A stretch of DNA of 57,627 nucleotides from a virus (IMGVR_UViG_3300037847_000264:1-57627), one strand, 5' to 3'; positions 18,109-26,557 are shown, counted from the stretch's first letter. Program-made: numbers and translations. Notes: a model not told the origin generated them from the sequence alone.

Positions 18109-18454
18109 TATTATTACTCCAGGATTTTAATAAGTTCATGTAGTGATCAAGGCCAACCATGACTACCCAAGGTTTACGATCTGATCTATAACAAACTACA
18201 GGCTCACCTTTACCGTGAGACTCAGCCTGTTCTATGTAGTCATACACAGTCTTCAGTGCAGACTTTCTTCTTTTAACTTCTATTGTTATTGGTATCCTTC
18301 GTCTAGCTGCAGGAGACAGTTGAATATCTTCTCCACTGTCCCCCATAGTAGTGGACTTAACGTCATCAGGTTCTAACTCAGGAAATGTTTCTAGTATTTT
18401 ATCTCTGATTTCGTTTTGTCCAAGACGACCTTTTGCTTTAGCTGCCCTTGTCAT
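18098..18454 (-). CDS. PD-(D/E)XK resolvase-like nuclease, 118 aa
   Basis: It contains a Gly-Glu-Asp segment (TMGDSGEDIQLSPAARRR) followed by ITIEVKRRK, the Asp ... Glu-X-Lys core seen in small Holliday-junction-resolvase-like and other PD-(D/E)XK phage nucleases. A predicted helix (YDYIEQAESHGKGEP) and a final strand (PWVVMVGL) complete the fold. It overlaps the Cas4-like nuclease gene by 17 bases. A job in resolving replication or recombination intermediates before packaging is likely. Confidence 0.65.
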   Translation of the reverse strand: MTRAAKAKGRLGQNEIRDKILETFPELEPDDVKSTTMGDSGEDIQLSPAARRRIPITIEVKRRKSALKTVYDYIEQAESHGKGEPVVCYRSDRKPWVVMVGLDHYMNLLKSWSNNNDS

Positions 18455-19301
18455 CAGTAACCTCTGGAACCTTTGGTGGTTTTTCTACATGTACCAAGTA
18501 CTCAATACCATAAGAGTACTGATACATCTTTAGGTTAGGCCAACAAACTTTCTTGTACTCACAGAACTGACAGGACTTGTCTAGCTTTGTGTTAGGACTA
18601 GACTTGCTGGCAGGTACGGGTGATATACGTTCAGTAGGTATAGAACCTGCGACCAATTCTTTTGCAGCTTCCATCTCTGTTTGTTTGGTAGAAAGCTCAT
18701 TAGAAAAATCATATACGTCAAGACAAATCTCCCCATTAACTTTATCAATAGCTAGGAAAGCACCACGAGTTTTATCTGTAACTAGTGGATCATCCTTTGC
18801 TGCATAAACATAAGATGATAACTGACTAATGTAACCAAAGGGATCATTGTCACGTAGCTCTCCATCACGAAACTTTTTAAATGCAAATGGACTGCAAGAC
18901 TTTACATCAATAGTCATACCATCAATAACTGCATCTCTGTGTCCACGAATGCCGTGAACATTTACACGATCTTGCATACCATTTACAGTATGACCAGAAG
19001 CCTTAACCATAGATAGTATTAACTCTTCTATCATATCTCCATAGAAAAACTTAAGCAGCATCTTAGAATCAAGACGCTCTCCAATCTCTGGTTTGTTTAC
19101 CTTATACCAAAGCTTACGTTTACAAGGCGTACCAATAGACGACAAAGATAGATACCCACGAGGTTCTTGTGGCTTACTAAATCTCTTACTTGCAACTTCA
19201 GCAATATTTTTACCCATTGCATTTGCAATAGAGTTAGTCCAACCACCTTGTCCGTAAATAACTGACTCAATGTCCTCGACTAAAGTATCAATATTTTTCA
19301 T
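18438..19301 (-). CDS. Cas4/RecB-like PD-(D/E)XK exonuclease with probable Fe-S cluster
   Basis: A 287-residue protein. Cys60 (GTPCKRKLWY) pairs with a C-terminal cluster Cys244-X2-Cys247-X5-Cys253, the four-cysteine iron-sulphur signature of Cas4/AddB nucleases. The nuclease core is visible as GDMIEE (88-93), GHRDAVIDG (His121, Asp123), IDVKS (Asp132, Lys134) and QLSSY (Gln160, Tyr164). It probably processes DNA ends in replication and recombination, in the place T7 gp6 occupies. No CRISPR array or cas1 is present, so the Cas4 resemblance is structural. An intrinsic terminator precedes it. Confidence 0.82.
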   Translation of the reverse strand: MKNIDTLVEDIESVIYGQGGWTNSIANAMGKNIAEVASKRFSKPQEPRGYLSLSSIGTPCKRKLWYKVNKPEIGERLDSKMLLKFFYGDMIEELILSMVKASGHTVNGMQDRVNVHGIRGHRDAVIDGMTIDVKSCSPFAFKKFRDGELRDNDPFGYISQLSSYVYAAKDDPLVTDKTRGAFLAIDKVNGEICLDVYDFSNELSTKQTEMEAAKELVAGSIPTERISPVPASKSSPNTKLDKSCQFCEYKKVCWPNLKMYQYSYGIEYLVHVEKPPKVPEVTDDKGS

Positions 19302-19312
19302 GTTGTATCCTT

Positions 19313-19337
19313 AAAAGGCAGCTCCCCGAAGGGAGCC
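19313..19337 (-). terminator. Intrinsic terminator with UUCG loop between ssb-like gene and nuclease gene
   Basis: Read on the minus strand: GCTCCC-TTCG-GGGAGC, a six-base-pair stem closed by C(UUCG)G, the unusually stable tetraloop, followed after TGCC by TTTT. It lies between the SSB-like gene (19356-19865) and the nuclease gene (start 19301). The next gene's AAGGA ribosome site directly follows the T-run, so a fraction of read-through must supply the distal genes. Confidence 0.7.
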
Positions 19338-19355
19338 ACAGTTGAGAGAGGAGTA

Positions 19356-19865
19356 TCAAAACAGAACTGCTTCTGCTTCTTTATTGTCTGCCTTTGGCAG
19401 AGTATCCGCTGAAATAGTGTCAGCTTGGATTACGGAGTCCACGGGTACGTGTTCGATAACCCTAACGGAATCAAGTCGTGTACCTGGACGGTTCTTGTAA
19501 CTGGTATCGTATACTGAAAGCATAACCTCTACAGTAGATCCGTTACCAATGGGACCATCATGATCGAAGCTCCAAGTATCACCATCAGCATTTGTAACAG
19601 TAGGCGCACCGCTGTCCCAATCCCTGCCAGTGTCAAACTTACGAACGAACTTCGCCTTAAATAAACCATTGCCAACATCCTTTGGATTTTTAATTGAACG
19701 TGATGCTTTTAGTGCAGCAACATTCTTTTCATCCATGAGTAGGTCAATAGTACAAGCACCATCATGTGCTTCGTATGCTCCCTCAAAACCTTTGAGGTCA
19801 CGATTTTGAGCAAACACTTTTGCCCATTCTGCAGTACCAGTTAATTTTACTTTTCGTGTAGCCAT
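19356..19865 (-). CDS. T7 gp2.5-like single-stranded DNA-binding protein
   Basis: A 169-residue protein with an OB-fold-like alternation of strands (DLKGFEGAYEAHDGACTIDL ... TVEVMLSVYDTSYKNRPGTR) and an acidic C-terminal tail ending in Phe (KEAEAVLF). T7 gp2.5 and its relatives end in an acidic tail with a terminal aromatic residue that contacts polymerase and helicase. It lies just upstream of the DNA polymerase gene and is preceded by a good GGAGAG ribosome site. It is shorter than T7 gp2.5 (232 residues). It should coat single strands at the fork. Confidence 0.75.
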   Translation of the reverse strand: MATRKVKLTGTAEWAKVFAQNRDLKGFEGAYEAHDGACTIDLLMDEKNVAALKASRSIKNPKDVGNGLFKAKFVRKFDTGRDWDSGAPTVTNADGDTWSFDHDGPIGNGSTVEVMLSVYDTSYKNRPGTRLDSVRVIEHVPVDSVIQADTISADTLPKADNKEAEAVLF

Positions 19866-19882
19866 ATGGCTCTCCTTTCAAG

Positions 19883-21730
19883 TTAGTGTACTTCACTATA
19901 GCGTTGACCATATTGTATGTCAATACCTAAGTCAACATTTAATTTTAAATCTTCATTAAGTTTTTTGATAGCCCATGTCAATGCTGAACTATGCTCATCT
20001 TCTTCTCCTTTTTTAACAAGATTAATTGATTCATCATGAAACTGACCGATGATATTTGGTCTGCGAGTACGGTAGTAAGCAACCCATTTGTCAAAGCAGT
20101 ACGCTCCAGTAGATTGATTAAGAGTAGAGAATACATCTTTCTCATACCTAAGCGAATGCCAAAACTTACTTACAGGGTTTTGTACCCACATCTCTCCGTT
20201 GATCTTTCGTATTGATTGATCTTCAGAAAACTTTTTGACTGACCAATTACGTTCCCAATAAGCATCAAGAAGTTTTTGTGCTTCAGGCACTGGCAGTCCA
20301 GTAGTACGTGATAACTTAGGCGCACCAACGCCATAAGTAGCAGAGTAGTTTACAACTTTAAAGTTTTTACGTAAGTCTTTAAGTTGATTGTTTCTACCTG
20401 CATTGTATTCATCTATCTCTATTTGAGATACAGCATTAGCATGTAAAGCTAGGTCAAGGTGAGGATCAAATCCTTTTTGTGACATATCGTTTACATAGTC
20501 TGGATCATAAGGATACATGTAGTGACGTTTAGTTGTATCCTCTAGTGAGGTCATATCAGCACCACATAGAACATAACCATCTGGAACTGTAAGACAACCA
20601 CGTATTTCTTTACCCCAAGGTCTATCAACACCAGGAAGATTGACCAAAGGTTTTTTATGTTTGAATCGTAGCGTATTTGTTAAGCCATCTATCTCTGCTT
20701 TAACATAACCATTACGTTCACACTCAATAAAAGCTTCAAAGATTTTAAGTCTGTGTTGCATAACAGTCAAACCTTCTAGCACTTCTACTATTGGATTGTC
20801 GTCAATTAAAAGTTTAACTGAGTCTGTTAGCTCACCATCCTTACGGACTTGAGGTATCTTTCTTTCCTTACCAGTCTCTTTATTCTTATCGTACTTAAAT
20901 GTACAAGGCTCCCAACCAAGAGAGGTAAGCCACTCTTTAACTTGGTCAGTAGAGTTAGGGTTAGGATCTTCCCAACCTTTTGTAACAACAAGATCATCGT
21001 TGTAATGGTAAGGTAGTTTATGCTCATCAAGCAAAGCAAACCATCGCACACCATGCGAGGATGGACTGCCATCTTTTTTGAAACAAACTTTAGGTCTGCG
21101 TTTAATTGTAGTAAGCCTACGCTTAGGCATAACTAATTTAAGTTCAGACTCTTTGTCTGCCTTCTGTTTTGTTAAAGTATCTACACACTGCTTTGCCAAT
21201 TCAATATCTAACTTCCAACCTACCTGTTCTGCTTTAGCTGCACAGTCCATTTTAAATTGTAAGTATCGAAAGAACTTATCTAGCTCAAGCTTATCTTTAT
21301 AGATAAACATAAACCTTTCTAAAACATTTTGCCATAACTTCCAATTAATCTTTACATCTTCTACACAACGATGACGATAGTCATCTTGAGTAAGATTATG
21401 CCAGTCATCTATTACTGGTTTGGGTATACCAAAGTCTTCACCGAAAGACTCAAGTCCATGCTTAGGTCTGTTGTAGTTAAGAACCCAAGACATAGGCAGG
21501 GTATCAAACAACCTAGACTTAATCTTAATACCTAAGATCTTTTCTAACAATGGCACATCATACCTAATAATGTTATGACCTATCAGACCTGATTGACTTA
21601 GAAGTAAGTCTCGCATTTGATCGTAGTCAAACAAAGTATCTATGGCCTGACCATCAGATGTATATGACAAGCAATGTATTTTAGTAGCATCGTCTAATAG
21701 ACCATCAGCTTCTACATCAAATACAATCAT
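19883..21730 (-). CDS. Family A DNA polymerase with 3'-5' exonuclease (T7-like)
   Basis: A 615-residue protein. Exonuclease: Asp5-X-Glu7 (FDVEADG), His52-Asn53 ... Asp58 (GHNIIRYD), Asp125 (RCVEDV). Polymerase: Asp392 with Glu397 (GADMTSLED), motif B Arg454-X3-Lys458-X3-Tyr462 ... Tyr466-Gly467, and His565-Asp566-Glu567 (QFHDES). Tyr462 stands where E. coli Pol I has Phe762, a position discussed as a lifestyle marker in marine phages. It replicates the phage genome with the helicase and SSB next to it. Its start overlaps the primase-helicase stop (ATGA). The DnaJ-like zinc insert described for HMO-2011 polymerase is not seen. Confidence 0.93.
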   Translation of the reverse strand: MIVFDVEADGLLDDATKIHCLSYTSDGQAIDTLFDYDQMRDLLLSQSGLIGHNIIRYDVPLLEKILGIKIKSRLFDTLPMSWVLNYNRPKHGLESFGEDFGIPKPVIDDWHNLTQDDYRHRCVEDVKINWKLWQNVLERFMFIYKDKLELDKFFRYLQFKMDCAAKAEQVGWKLDIELAKQCVDTLTKQKADKESELKLVMPKRRLTTIKRRPKVCFKKDGSPSSHGVRWFALLDEHKLPYHYNDDLVVTKGWEDPNPNSTDQVKEWLTSLGWEPCTFKYDKNKETGKERKIPQVRKDGELTDSVKLLIDDNPIVEVLEGLTVMQHRLKIFEAFIECERNGYVKAEIDGLTNTLRFKHKKPLVNLPGVDRPWGKEIRGCLTVPDGYVLCGADMTSLEDTTKRHYMYPYDPDYVNDMSQKGFDPHLDLALHANAVSQIEIDEYNAGRNNQLKDLRKNFKVVNYSATYGVGAPKLSRTTGLPVPEAQKLLDAYWERNWSVKKFSEDQSIRKINGEMWVQNPVSKFWHSLRYEKDVFSTLNQSTGAYCFDKWVAYYRTRRPNIIGQFHDESINLVKKGEEDEHSSALTWAIKKLNEDLKLNVDLGIDIQYGQRYSEVH

Positions 21731-23325
21731 GCTGCAATTACACTCCCTTGATATGGTGCTTCTTCACTAAGGATCGTTGTCTCTGGATCGTAGTAGACTG
21801 ATCCTGCTCTACCTAATTTAGCAAACGGTCTGTTTTTGTCAACAATAAAATCAGTAGTATTCTGAACTATTTCATCATCAGACTCAACATCACGTTCAAT
21901 CTTTATACATATTATTGCCTCTTCTTCAAGAGACCCTGCGTATTTTGTACGCCCATCGTCATTGACCTGTGATATAAATACCACACCGATGTTGAGTTCC
22001 TTGGCTAGTTGTGCCATGCGTGAACCCAATGTGGTAAGCGTACTTGTCGCACCATCTACACCTGATTGTGATAAGTAGGCAAGACGTTGTACGTGATCAA
22101 CAAAGATAAAGTCAGCTCCATAAACAGACGCTGCAAGTCTGGTATAGTCAAGCAACTTAAGAGGATCGTCATGACTACGCATCTCAAATACTATTGTGCG
22201 TTCTCCTTGAGTCAACTCTTGTGCTGCTTTGATTACACTCTCCTCTGTATAGCCACTGTCTTTTGCGTCATCTTTAGTCCTGACATTTGTACCGAGGTGG
22301 TACGTAGCCATAGCACGATACGTTGTAGACTTCATCTCTTCCATGTGTAATAAAGCTATTCTTGTTGAGTTGTCACGGAGCAGACCAGTCTCAAAGTATC
22401 GGATGACTTCGGTCTTACCAGTACCACGAGGAGCTTTGATAAAAGTAAGACCTCCCTTAACCATACCACGTATCTTGTCATCGAGGCCAGAATGACCAGT
22501 GGGTACATACTCGTAAGGGTTTTCGTTAAGTATTGCCTGTTCGACATCCGTATCAGAACAGAAAAAGTTTTCTGGTGAGTAGCGTTGAGGTTTCTTTGCA
22601 GCCCACATAAGCTCACTACCATCACCTGCTTGTAAAAAATCATTAGCATCTTTGTGCTTTGTCATTGGCACGTACCAAAACTTTTCTGGAAAAGCTTGAT
22701 ATAATTTGTCAGCAGCTCTACGACCTGCATCATCTAGCTCACCTGCATATACAATCTCTTTGAAGGACGACAGATAAGCATGGTTGTGCTTGATAAACTT
22801 CTCACCGATAGCTGCGCTGGGCAGTGACTTGACAGGAAATGTTTTACCAAGAACCTGATACAAAGATGCGGCATCGAACTCGCCCTCAGTTATGTATATG
22901 CGTTGGCTTGTACCTGCGTTAAACTCAGGGCCAAACAAGAAGTGCATACCAAGTCCTTTGTCTTTCATCCAAGTCTTGGACTTGTCGTTATACAATCTGT
23001 ACTTGATTGTATGAGGGTACTTGTATGCGTACCGTACTGGTTTACCTTCACCAGTTTGAATTTGTATTCCGTATAACTCGCAGACATCTGGTTCGATACC
23101 ACGAATGCCTTCGTAAGTTACACCATCAACAGGTATATCCATAGGGTTTCTCCTCTCTTTTAATGGGTACTCTGAACTTACCCAATCAAAAACTTCTGGC
23201 ATGTCTTTCATTGGATAGGAATTTCCACAAGAATGGCAGTGACCAAAGCCATCGTCATTCCAATTAAATGCATCGCTAGATCCACAGTCAGTGTATGGAC
23301 AAGCTAGGTGTGGGTTGTCACTCAT
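21727..23325 (-). CDS. T7 gp4-like primase-helicase
   Basis: A 532-residue protein. The zinc-binding primase head has Cys9, Cys14, Cys30 and Cys33. The TOPRIM acid Glu147/Glu149/Asp151 lies in ITEGEFDAAS. The DnaB-type helicase has Walker A APRGTGKTE (298-306) and Walker B Asp410 (DFIFVDHVQ). It makes RNA primers and unwinds DNA at the fork. It is close in size to T7 gp4A (566 residues). It overlaps both neighbours by four bases, so polymerase and primase-helicase are co-translated. Confidence 0.93.
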   Translation of the reverse strand: MSDNPHLACPYTDCGSSDAFNWNDDGFGHCHSCGNSYPMKDMPEVFDWVSSEYPLKERRNPMDIPVDGVTYEGIRGIEPDVCELYGIQIQTGEGKPVRYAYKYPHTIKYRLYNDKSKTWMKDKGLGMHFLFGPEFNAGTSQRIYITEGEFDAASLYQVLGKTFPVKSLPSAAIGEKFIKHNHAYLSSFKEIVYAGELDDAGRRAADKLYQAFPEKFWYVPMTKHKDANDFLQAGDGSELMWAAKKPQRYSPENFFCSDTDVEQAILNENPYEYVPTGHSGLDDKIRGMVKGGLTFIKAPRGTGKTEVIRYFETGLLRDNSTRIALLHMEEMKSTTYRAMATYHLGTNVRTKDDAKDSGYTEESVIKAAQELTQGERTIVFEMRSHDDPLKLLDYTRLAASVYGADFIFVDHVQRLAYLSQSGVDGATSTLTTLGSRMAQLAKELNIGVVFISQVNDDGRTKYAGSLEEEAIICIKIERDVESDDEIVQNTTDFIVDKNRPFAKLGRAGSVYYDPETTILSEEAPYQGSVIAA

Positions 23326-23585
23326 GAGTTTATTTTACTCCTTTCTCTTGCCCTGTTACGTTCATCAAAACTAAATGGTCTGATGTCGTTATAACTATTT
23401 ACTTCATCTACAGATCTGTTTGTATCAAAGTCTACTATCACACCAGTATTCCATTTAGCACACTCAGCCTCTGCATCTTTTAAATTATCAAACAGTCTAG
23501 GCTTAGGGTAATTAGCAAATACACTGCTATCTTCTGGTACATACATGATGTCGCCATCTATGTCAATAACTATTGCAAGTCTCAT
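23322..23585 (-). CDS. Small protein of unknown function, 87 aa
   Basis: It begins MRLAIVIDIDGDIMYV, a strand-rich head, followed by a helix containing Cys (LKDAEAECAKW) and a charged C-terminus (FDERNRARERSKINS). It is coupled to the primase-helicase by a four-base overlap and sits 11 bases after thyX. The IDIDGD stretch is acidic but does not form a recognised phosphatase motif with other residues. Unknown. Confidence 0.62.
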   Translation of the reverse strand: MRLAIVIDIDGDIMYVPEDSSVFANYPKPRLFDNLKDAEAECAKWNTGVIVDFDTNRSVDEVNSYNDIRPFSFDERNRARERSKINS

Positions 23586-23596
23586 CTTTTATCCTT

Positions 23597-24286
23597 TCAC
23601 TCTGCGTACATCCTCAGTGCTTCCCATGATACAGGATACAGTTTCATCATTACATCTTCAATCTGTTCAGCTACAAGTCTTGTCTCGTACTGAGCATCAT
23701 CTTGTAGACGTAGCCCACACATCTTTGCAAATGCGTACAAGCTACCTGACCAATACCACTCTGTCATTGTTGATTGTGGCAACACCATACGTGCTTGCTC
23801 AGGTGCTACCCCTGCATCAATAAAGTTACGATAGGCTTCCAGTGCTTTACCATCTGATAAACTTTGTATTGTAGTTGCTGATAAAGGAAACTTACCGTTT
23901 ACATCAATCATTCCTACAGCACCACTGCTGCCTTGTTTCTTATCTTTACTACGTCCACGCCAAACTTCAGGTATATAAAACTCAGGTTCACTGTCAACAT
24001 ACCTACGGCTTATTTCATTCCAAGGCATGTACTCATGCTTCTGTAACTGTCGTGCTACAAAGATAGGAGCCTTGACATGGAACGTAGTAAAGACATGATT
24101 AAATGGGGACTTGTGATTGTGTTTGGCTAGGTAGTGTATCAGCTTAATATCTTTATTGTGAAGCAGCTGAGGTTCACCTGAATAAACACGTTGAATCCAA
24201 TCACTCTTTTTACCAAAGCTAACTCGTGCTGAGTTTACTATGGTAAGGTCATTACCCATGTGATCTATGTAAGTTGCTTCAATCAT
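23597..24286 (-). CDS. thyX: Flavin-dependent thymidylate synthase ThyX (variant signature)
   Basis: A 229-residue protein. I use ATG 24286 because it overlaps the stop of the 56-residue gene upstream (ATGA) and has AGAGG about 10 bases before it; a longer ATG at 24367 lies inside that gene. ThyX features are SARVSF (19-24), PFNH (61-64), and ARQLQKHEYMPWNEISRRYV (78-97), where the usual RHRXXS reads KHEYMP, plus a final helix with ARMVLPQS and EWYW. It makes dTMP with folate and FAD. The variant motif with Trp-Asn-Glu-X-Ser-Arg-Arg-Tyr also occurs in other marine phage ThyX as I recall. Confidence 0.85.
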   Translation of the reverse strand: MIEATYIDHMGNDLTIVNSARVSFGKKSDWIQRVYSGEPQLLHNKDIKLIHYLAKHNHKSPFNHVFTTFHVKAPIFVARQLQKHEYMPWNEISRRYVDSEPEFYIPEVWRGRSKDKKQGSSGAVGMIDVNGKFPLSATTIQSLSDGKALEAYRNFIDAGVAPEQARMVLPQSTMTEWYWSGSLYAFAKMCGLRLQDDAQYETRLVAEQIEDVMMKLYPVSWEALRMYAE

Positions 24287-24453
24287 CTTGTGTCTACCTC
24301 TAAACACGCCAGTGTTTCTGAGCTGTGGTTGACTAACACCACCGCTTCTTTCAATGCTAACATGCACTCTTCTTCTTTACCATAGTTACCTAGTTGGTAA
24401 TAGTCAACCCCTTGGTTAGTAACTAATTGCATCCATACTAATATCCACATCAT
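24283..24453 (-). CDS. Small coupled protein upstream of thyX, 56 aa
   Basis: It runs from ATG 24451-24453, which overlaps the TGA of the preceding gene, to TGA 24283-24285, which overlaps the ATG of thyX. The product starts with a hydrophobic stretch (MMWILVWMQLV), then is soluble with two Cys (EEECMLALKEAVVLV ... LACLEVDTR). Overlap at both ends argues for a genuine coding region. Function unknown. Confidence 0.55.
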   Translation of the reverse strand: MMWILVWMQLVTNQGVDYYQLGNYGKEEECMLALKEAVVLVNHSSETLACLEVDTR

Positions 24454-24785
24454 TGTTCATTCTCCTTCATCGTTATTTCCAATGCTCTCTTAATTAGTTC
24501 TTTACCTTCATCATACTCTCCAGTAAATAACTTATCGTAGCCCCATCTGAAATAAGATAATGCTTCGTTTGGGACATCAGTATTTCTTGTCTTATGAAAC
24601 CATTCAGATACTGCCTCTTCACCATGTGGATCAGTACCTGAGCCTACCTTATTAGCATTTAGAAACCGTAACAAGCTAGGCTTGTCAGTAGGTACATTTA
24701 CTTCAGTGTAATTCTTGCCGCACATCTTACGTGCATCTGCTTGTGTACCTGCCCATACACCATTACTGTTCTTATATAGTTTCAT
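24450..24785 (-). CDS. Hypothetical protein, 111 aa
   Basis: The ATG at 24785 is preferred over 24794: AAGGAG lies 10 bases from the former and 1 base from the latter. The protein (LYKNSNGVWAGTQADARKM ... VPTDKPSLLRFLNAN ... ELIKRALEITMKENEQ) has an N-terminal strand pair and C-terminal helices that look tetratricopeptide-like. It resembles small early proteins of podoviruses that carry a VPTDK..LL.FLN segment, but I know no function. It lies between the PP-loop protein and thyX. Confidence 0.65.
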   Translation of the reverse strand: MKLYKNSNGVWAGTQADARKMCGKNYTEVNVPTDKPSLLRFLNANKVGSGTDPHGEEAVSEWFHKTRNTDVPNEALSYFRWGYDKLFTGEYDEGKELIKRALEITMKENEQ

Positions 24786-25543
24786 TGTTTCCATGCTCCT
24801 TCTTCACAGAATATTCCACAGTCAACATCGTAGCTTTTCATCTTGTGTCCCTTTGCTTTGGGGTCAAGTTGTTCAAGCGGAATGTACTGACCTTTTACTC
24901 TCACCAGTTTTGCACCGATTTCTTTTGACTGCTCAAGCCTATCCTGAAATACATCAGGGTATGTAACACGTAACCAGTTCCAGTACGTAGGTGAGTTTAC
25001 CTTTACACATCCAAGGCAGTTAGCGTTGGGGTGTCCGTTACGGTACAGGTCTGGCAATCTTATACCTGCCTTGTTGATAATGTCAAAGCAGTCTTGTTTG
25101 TTAAGACCAAGATCAATCAAGGGTGTAAGCAAAGTGTCACGCTCAGTCATCTTAAATCTATCTGCCCTTGCTTGTTCCTCTGCGGTAAAGCCAAGCACAG
25201 TCCAGTCTGGATTATACTTTGCTTCCCACTCCTGTCGTGGTCTCTTTTTTAGTTCCAACGTACAGGGTGCGCCGTGTATTCCAGACATATACTTTCGGTC
25301 AGTCCACACTTCTTTAACCGATCCGTTAGGATACTTGCTAGACTTTACCTTAAAGATTGGATAACCTAGCCAGTCTGCTACATCTCGTAAGAACCGTTGA
25401 TTGTCCTCACCCTCTTCTTTGATAGGGTTGTTGCAGATGTAGACAGTATTAGAATAGCCGTAGTAATCTACAATTAACTTGGCTGCTACAGCTGATGCAG
25501 CACCACAAGAAAACCACACAGCTATCTTCTGATCTTTCATCAT
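24782..25543 (-). CDS. PAPS-reductase-like PP-loop (adenine nucleotide alpha-hydrolase) protein
   Basis: A 253-residue protein. Residues 9-17 VWFSCGAAS form a PP-loop variant for binding adenylated substrates, and YICNNPIKEEGEDNQRF follows as in PAPS-reductase-like proteins. Cys pairs occur in GAPCTLELKKR, NANCLGCVK and DCGIFCEE. Relatives act in sulphate reduction, DNA phosphorothioation (DndC) or tRNA/queuosine-type chemistry. Without dnd or queuosine partners here, the substrate is unknown. It overlaps the integrase stop by four bases. Confidence 0.75.
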   Translation of the reverse strand: MMKDQKIAVWFSCGAASAVAAKLIVDYYGYSNTVYICNNPIKEEGEDNQRFLRDVADWLGYPIFKVKSSKYPNGSVKEVWTDRKYMSGIHGAPCTLELKKRPRQEWEAKYNPDWTVLGFTAEEQARADRFKMTERDTLLTPLIDLGLNKQDCFDIINKAGIRLPDLYRNGHPNANCLGCVKVNSPTYWNWLRVTYPDVFQDRLEQSKEIGAKLVRVKGQYIPLEQLDPKAKGHKMKSYDVDCGIFCEEGAWKQ

Positions 25544-26424
25544 TGTCTTTGTCTCCTCTCAAGAGCATTGCTTGCAGTTTTAAAACTGAACTTGTTGTAT
25601 GGATTAAGACTCGATACGTTCTTATGTCCAGACACTGACTGAATAGCCAGATGATCTACTCCACTTTCAATCATCTGAACTATTGCAGTCTTGCGTAAGT
25701 CTCCTACTCTCAGCTCCTCAGGAAGCCGTGCAATAGCCTTTACTTCTCCAAGCAGGGCAGTCATCTGCATGACTGTTAGTGGCTTGTATGCATCGTCTGA
25801 GGGCTTGTGGTGAGGGACTACATATTCTTGGAAGTCTAAGTCTTCTTTCTGCTGAGATAACATCTCAAATAAATTATCTGGTATTGGTAATTCTACCGTA
25901 GCTCCACGCTTGCTTTGTGTTATCGTAACCTTACGTTGATCTAAGTCAACACTCTCCCATTTCAAGTTACGAATATCAACTGGACGTTGACCCCACTCAT
26001 AACACATAAGCACAATCAAACCAATACTTCGATAGTCAAACTTAGTAAACGCTACATCTAAAAAGGACATCACTTGGTCGTGAGTCCAGACGACAGAGCG
26101 AGGTGTAGATGATCGCTTCTTAACTCTAGCCATAGGATTGAATAGCAATACGTCAGTAGCAATCAAGTAGTTCATGAGAACAGAGAACACTCTTGCATTA
26201 TGGTTTGCGTTGGAGGTCGATGTCTCTGCTTCCCATGTATCGTATATCTCGTGACACATAGGTGAGTTTATTCTATCAACTCTTACATTACCTAGCGTCT
26301 TGCCCATAATAGACATACGACAGAAAGATGCTAGAGCATACTCGTAGTTGCGTTGTGAGGAACGAGAGAGAGCAGCAAACTGCCGAGTATTTAAGTATTT
26401 ATTTTTAGCATCTTTTAACTTCAT
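25540..26424 (-). CDS. Tyrosine recombinase / integrase
   Basis: A 294-residue protein; ATG 26424 has TAGGA just upstream, while 26448 is a weaker alternative. The N-terminal SAM-like arm (residues 1-100) is followed by a catalytic domain with Arg147 (GQRPVDI), a Lys in TQSKRG (172), Asp242-Leu-Arg244 in place of the usual His-X-X-Arg, His267 (SGHKN) and nucleophile Tyr276 (NPYNKF). It could integrate the phage or resolve genome dimers. Its own promoter lies 110-140 bases upstream. No repressor or excisionase was recognised nearby, so lysogeny is unproven. Confidence 0.85.
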   Translation of the reverse strand: MKLKDAKNKYLNTRQFAALSRSSQRNYEYALASFCRMSIMGKTLGNVRVDRINSPMCHEIYDTWEAETSTSNANHNARVFSVLMNYLIATDVLLFNPMARVKKRSSTPRSVVWTHDQVMSFLDVAFTKFDYRSIGLIVLMCYEWGQRPVDIRNLKWESVDLDQRKVTITQSKRGATVELPIPDNLFEMLSQQKEDLDFQEYVVPHHKPSDDAYKPLTVMQMTALLGEVKAIARLPEELRVGDLRKTAIVQMIESGVDHLAIQSVSGHKNVSSLNPYNKFSFKTASNALERRQRQ

Positions 26425-26557
26425 ATTTTTCCTACCCAATGTGTACAATCATCATGTGCATCGTCCATAGTAATACCTCCAGTACTTTAAGTTTAACTTA
26501 TAGTATTAATAACTCTAATATTAAAGTTATTAAAACACCCTTAGTTATACTTATAGT

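Noticed and set aside
20900-21200. DnaJ-like zinc insert in the polymerase, as described for HMO-2011
   Set aside because: No CxxCxGxG repeats are visible between the exonuclease and polymerase parts; only isolated Cys are present.
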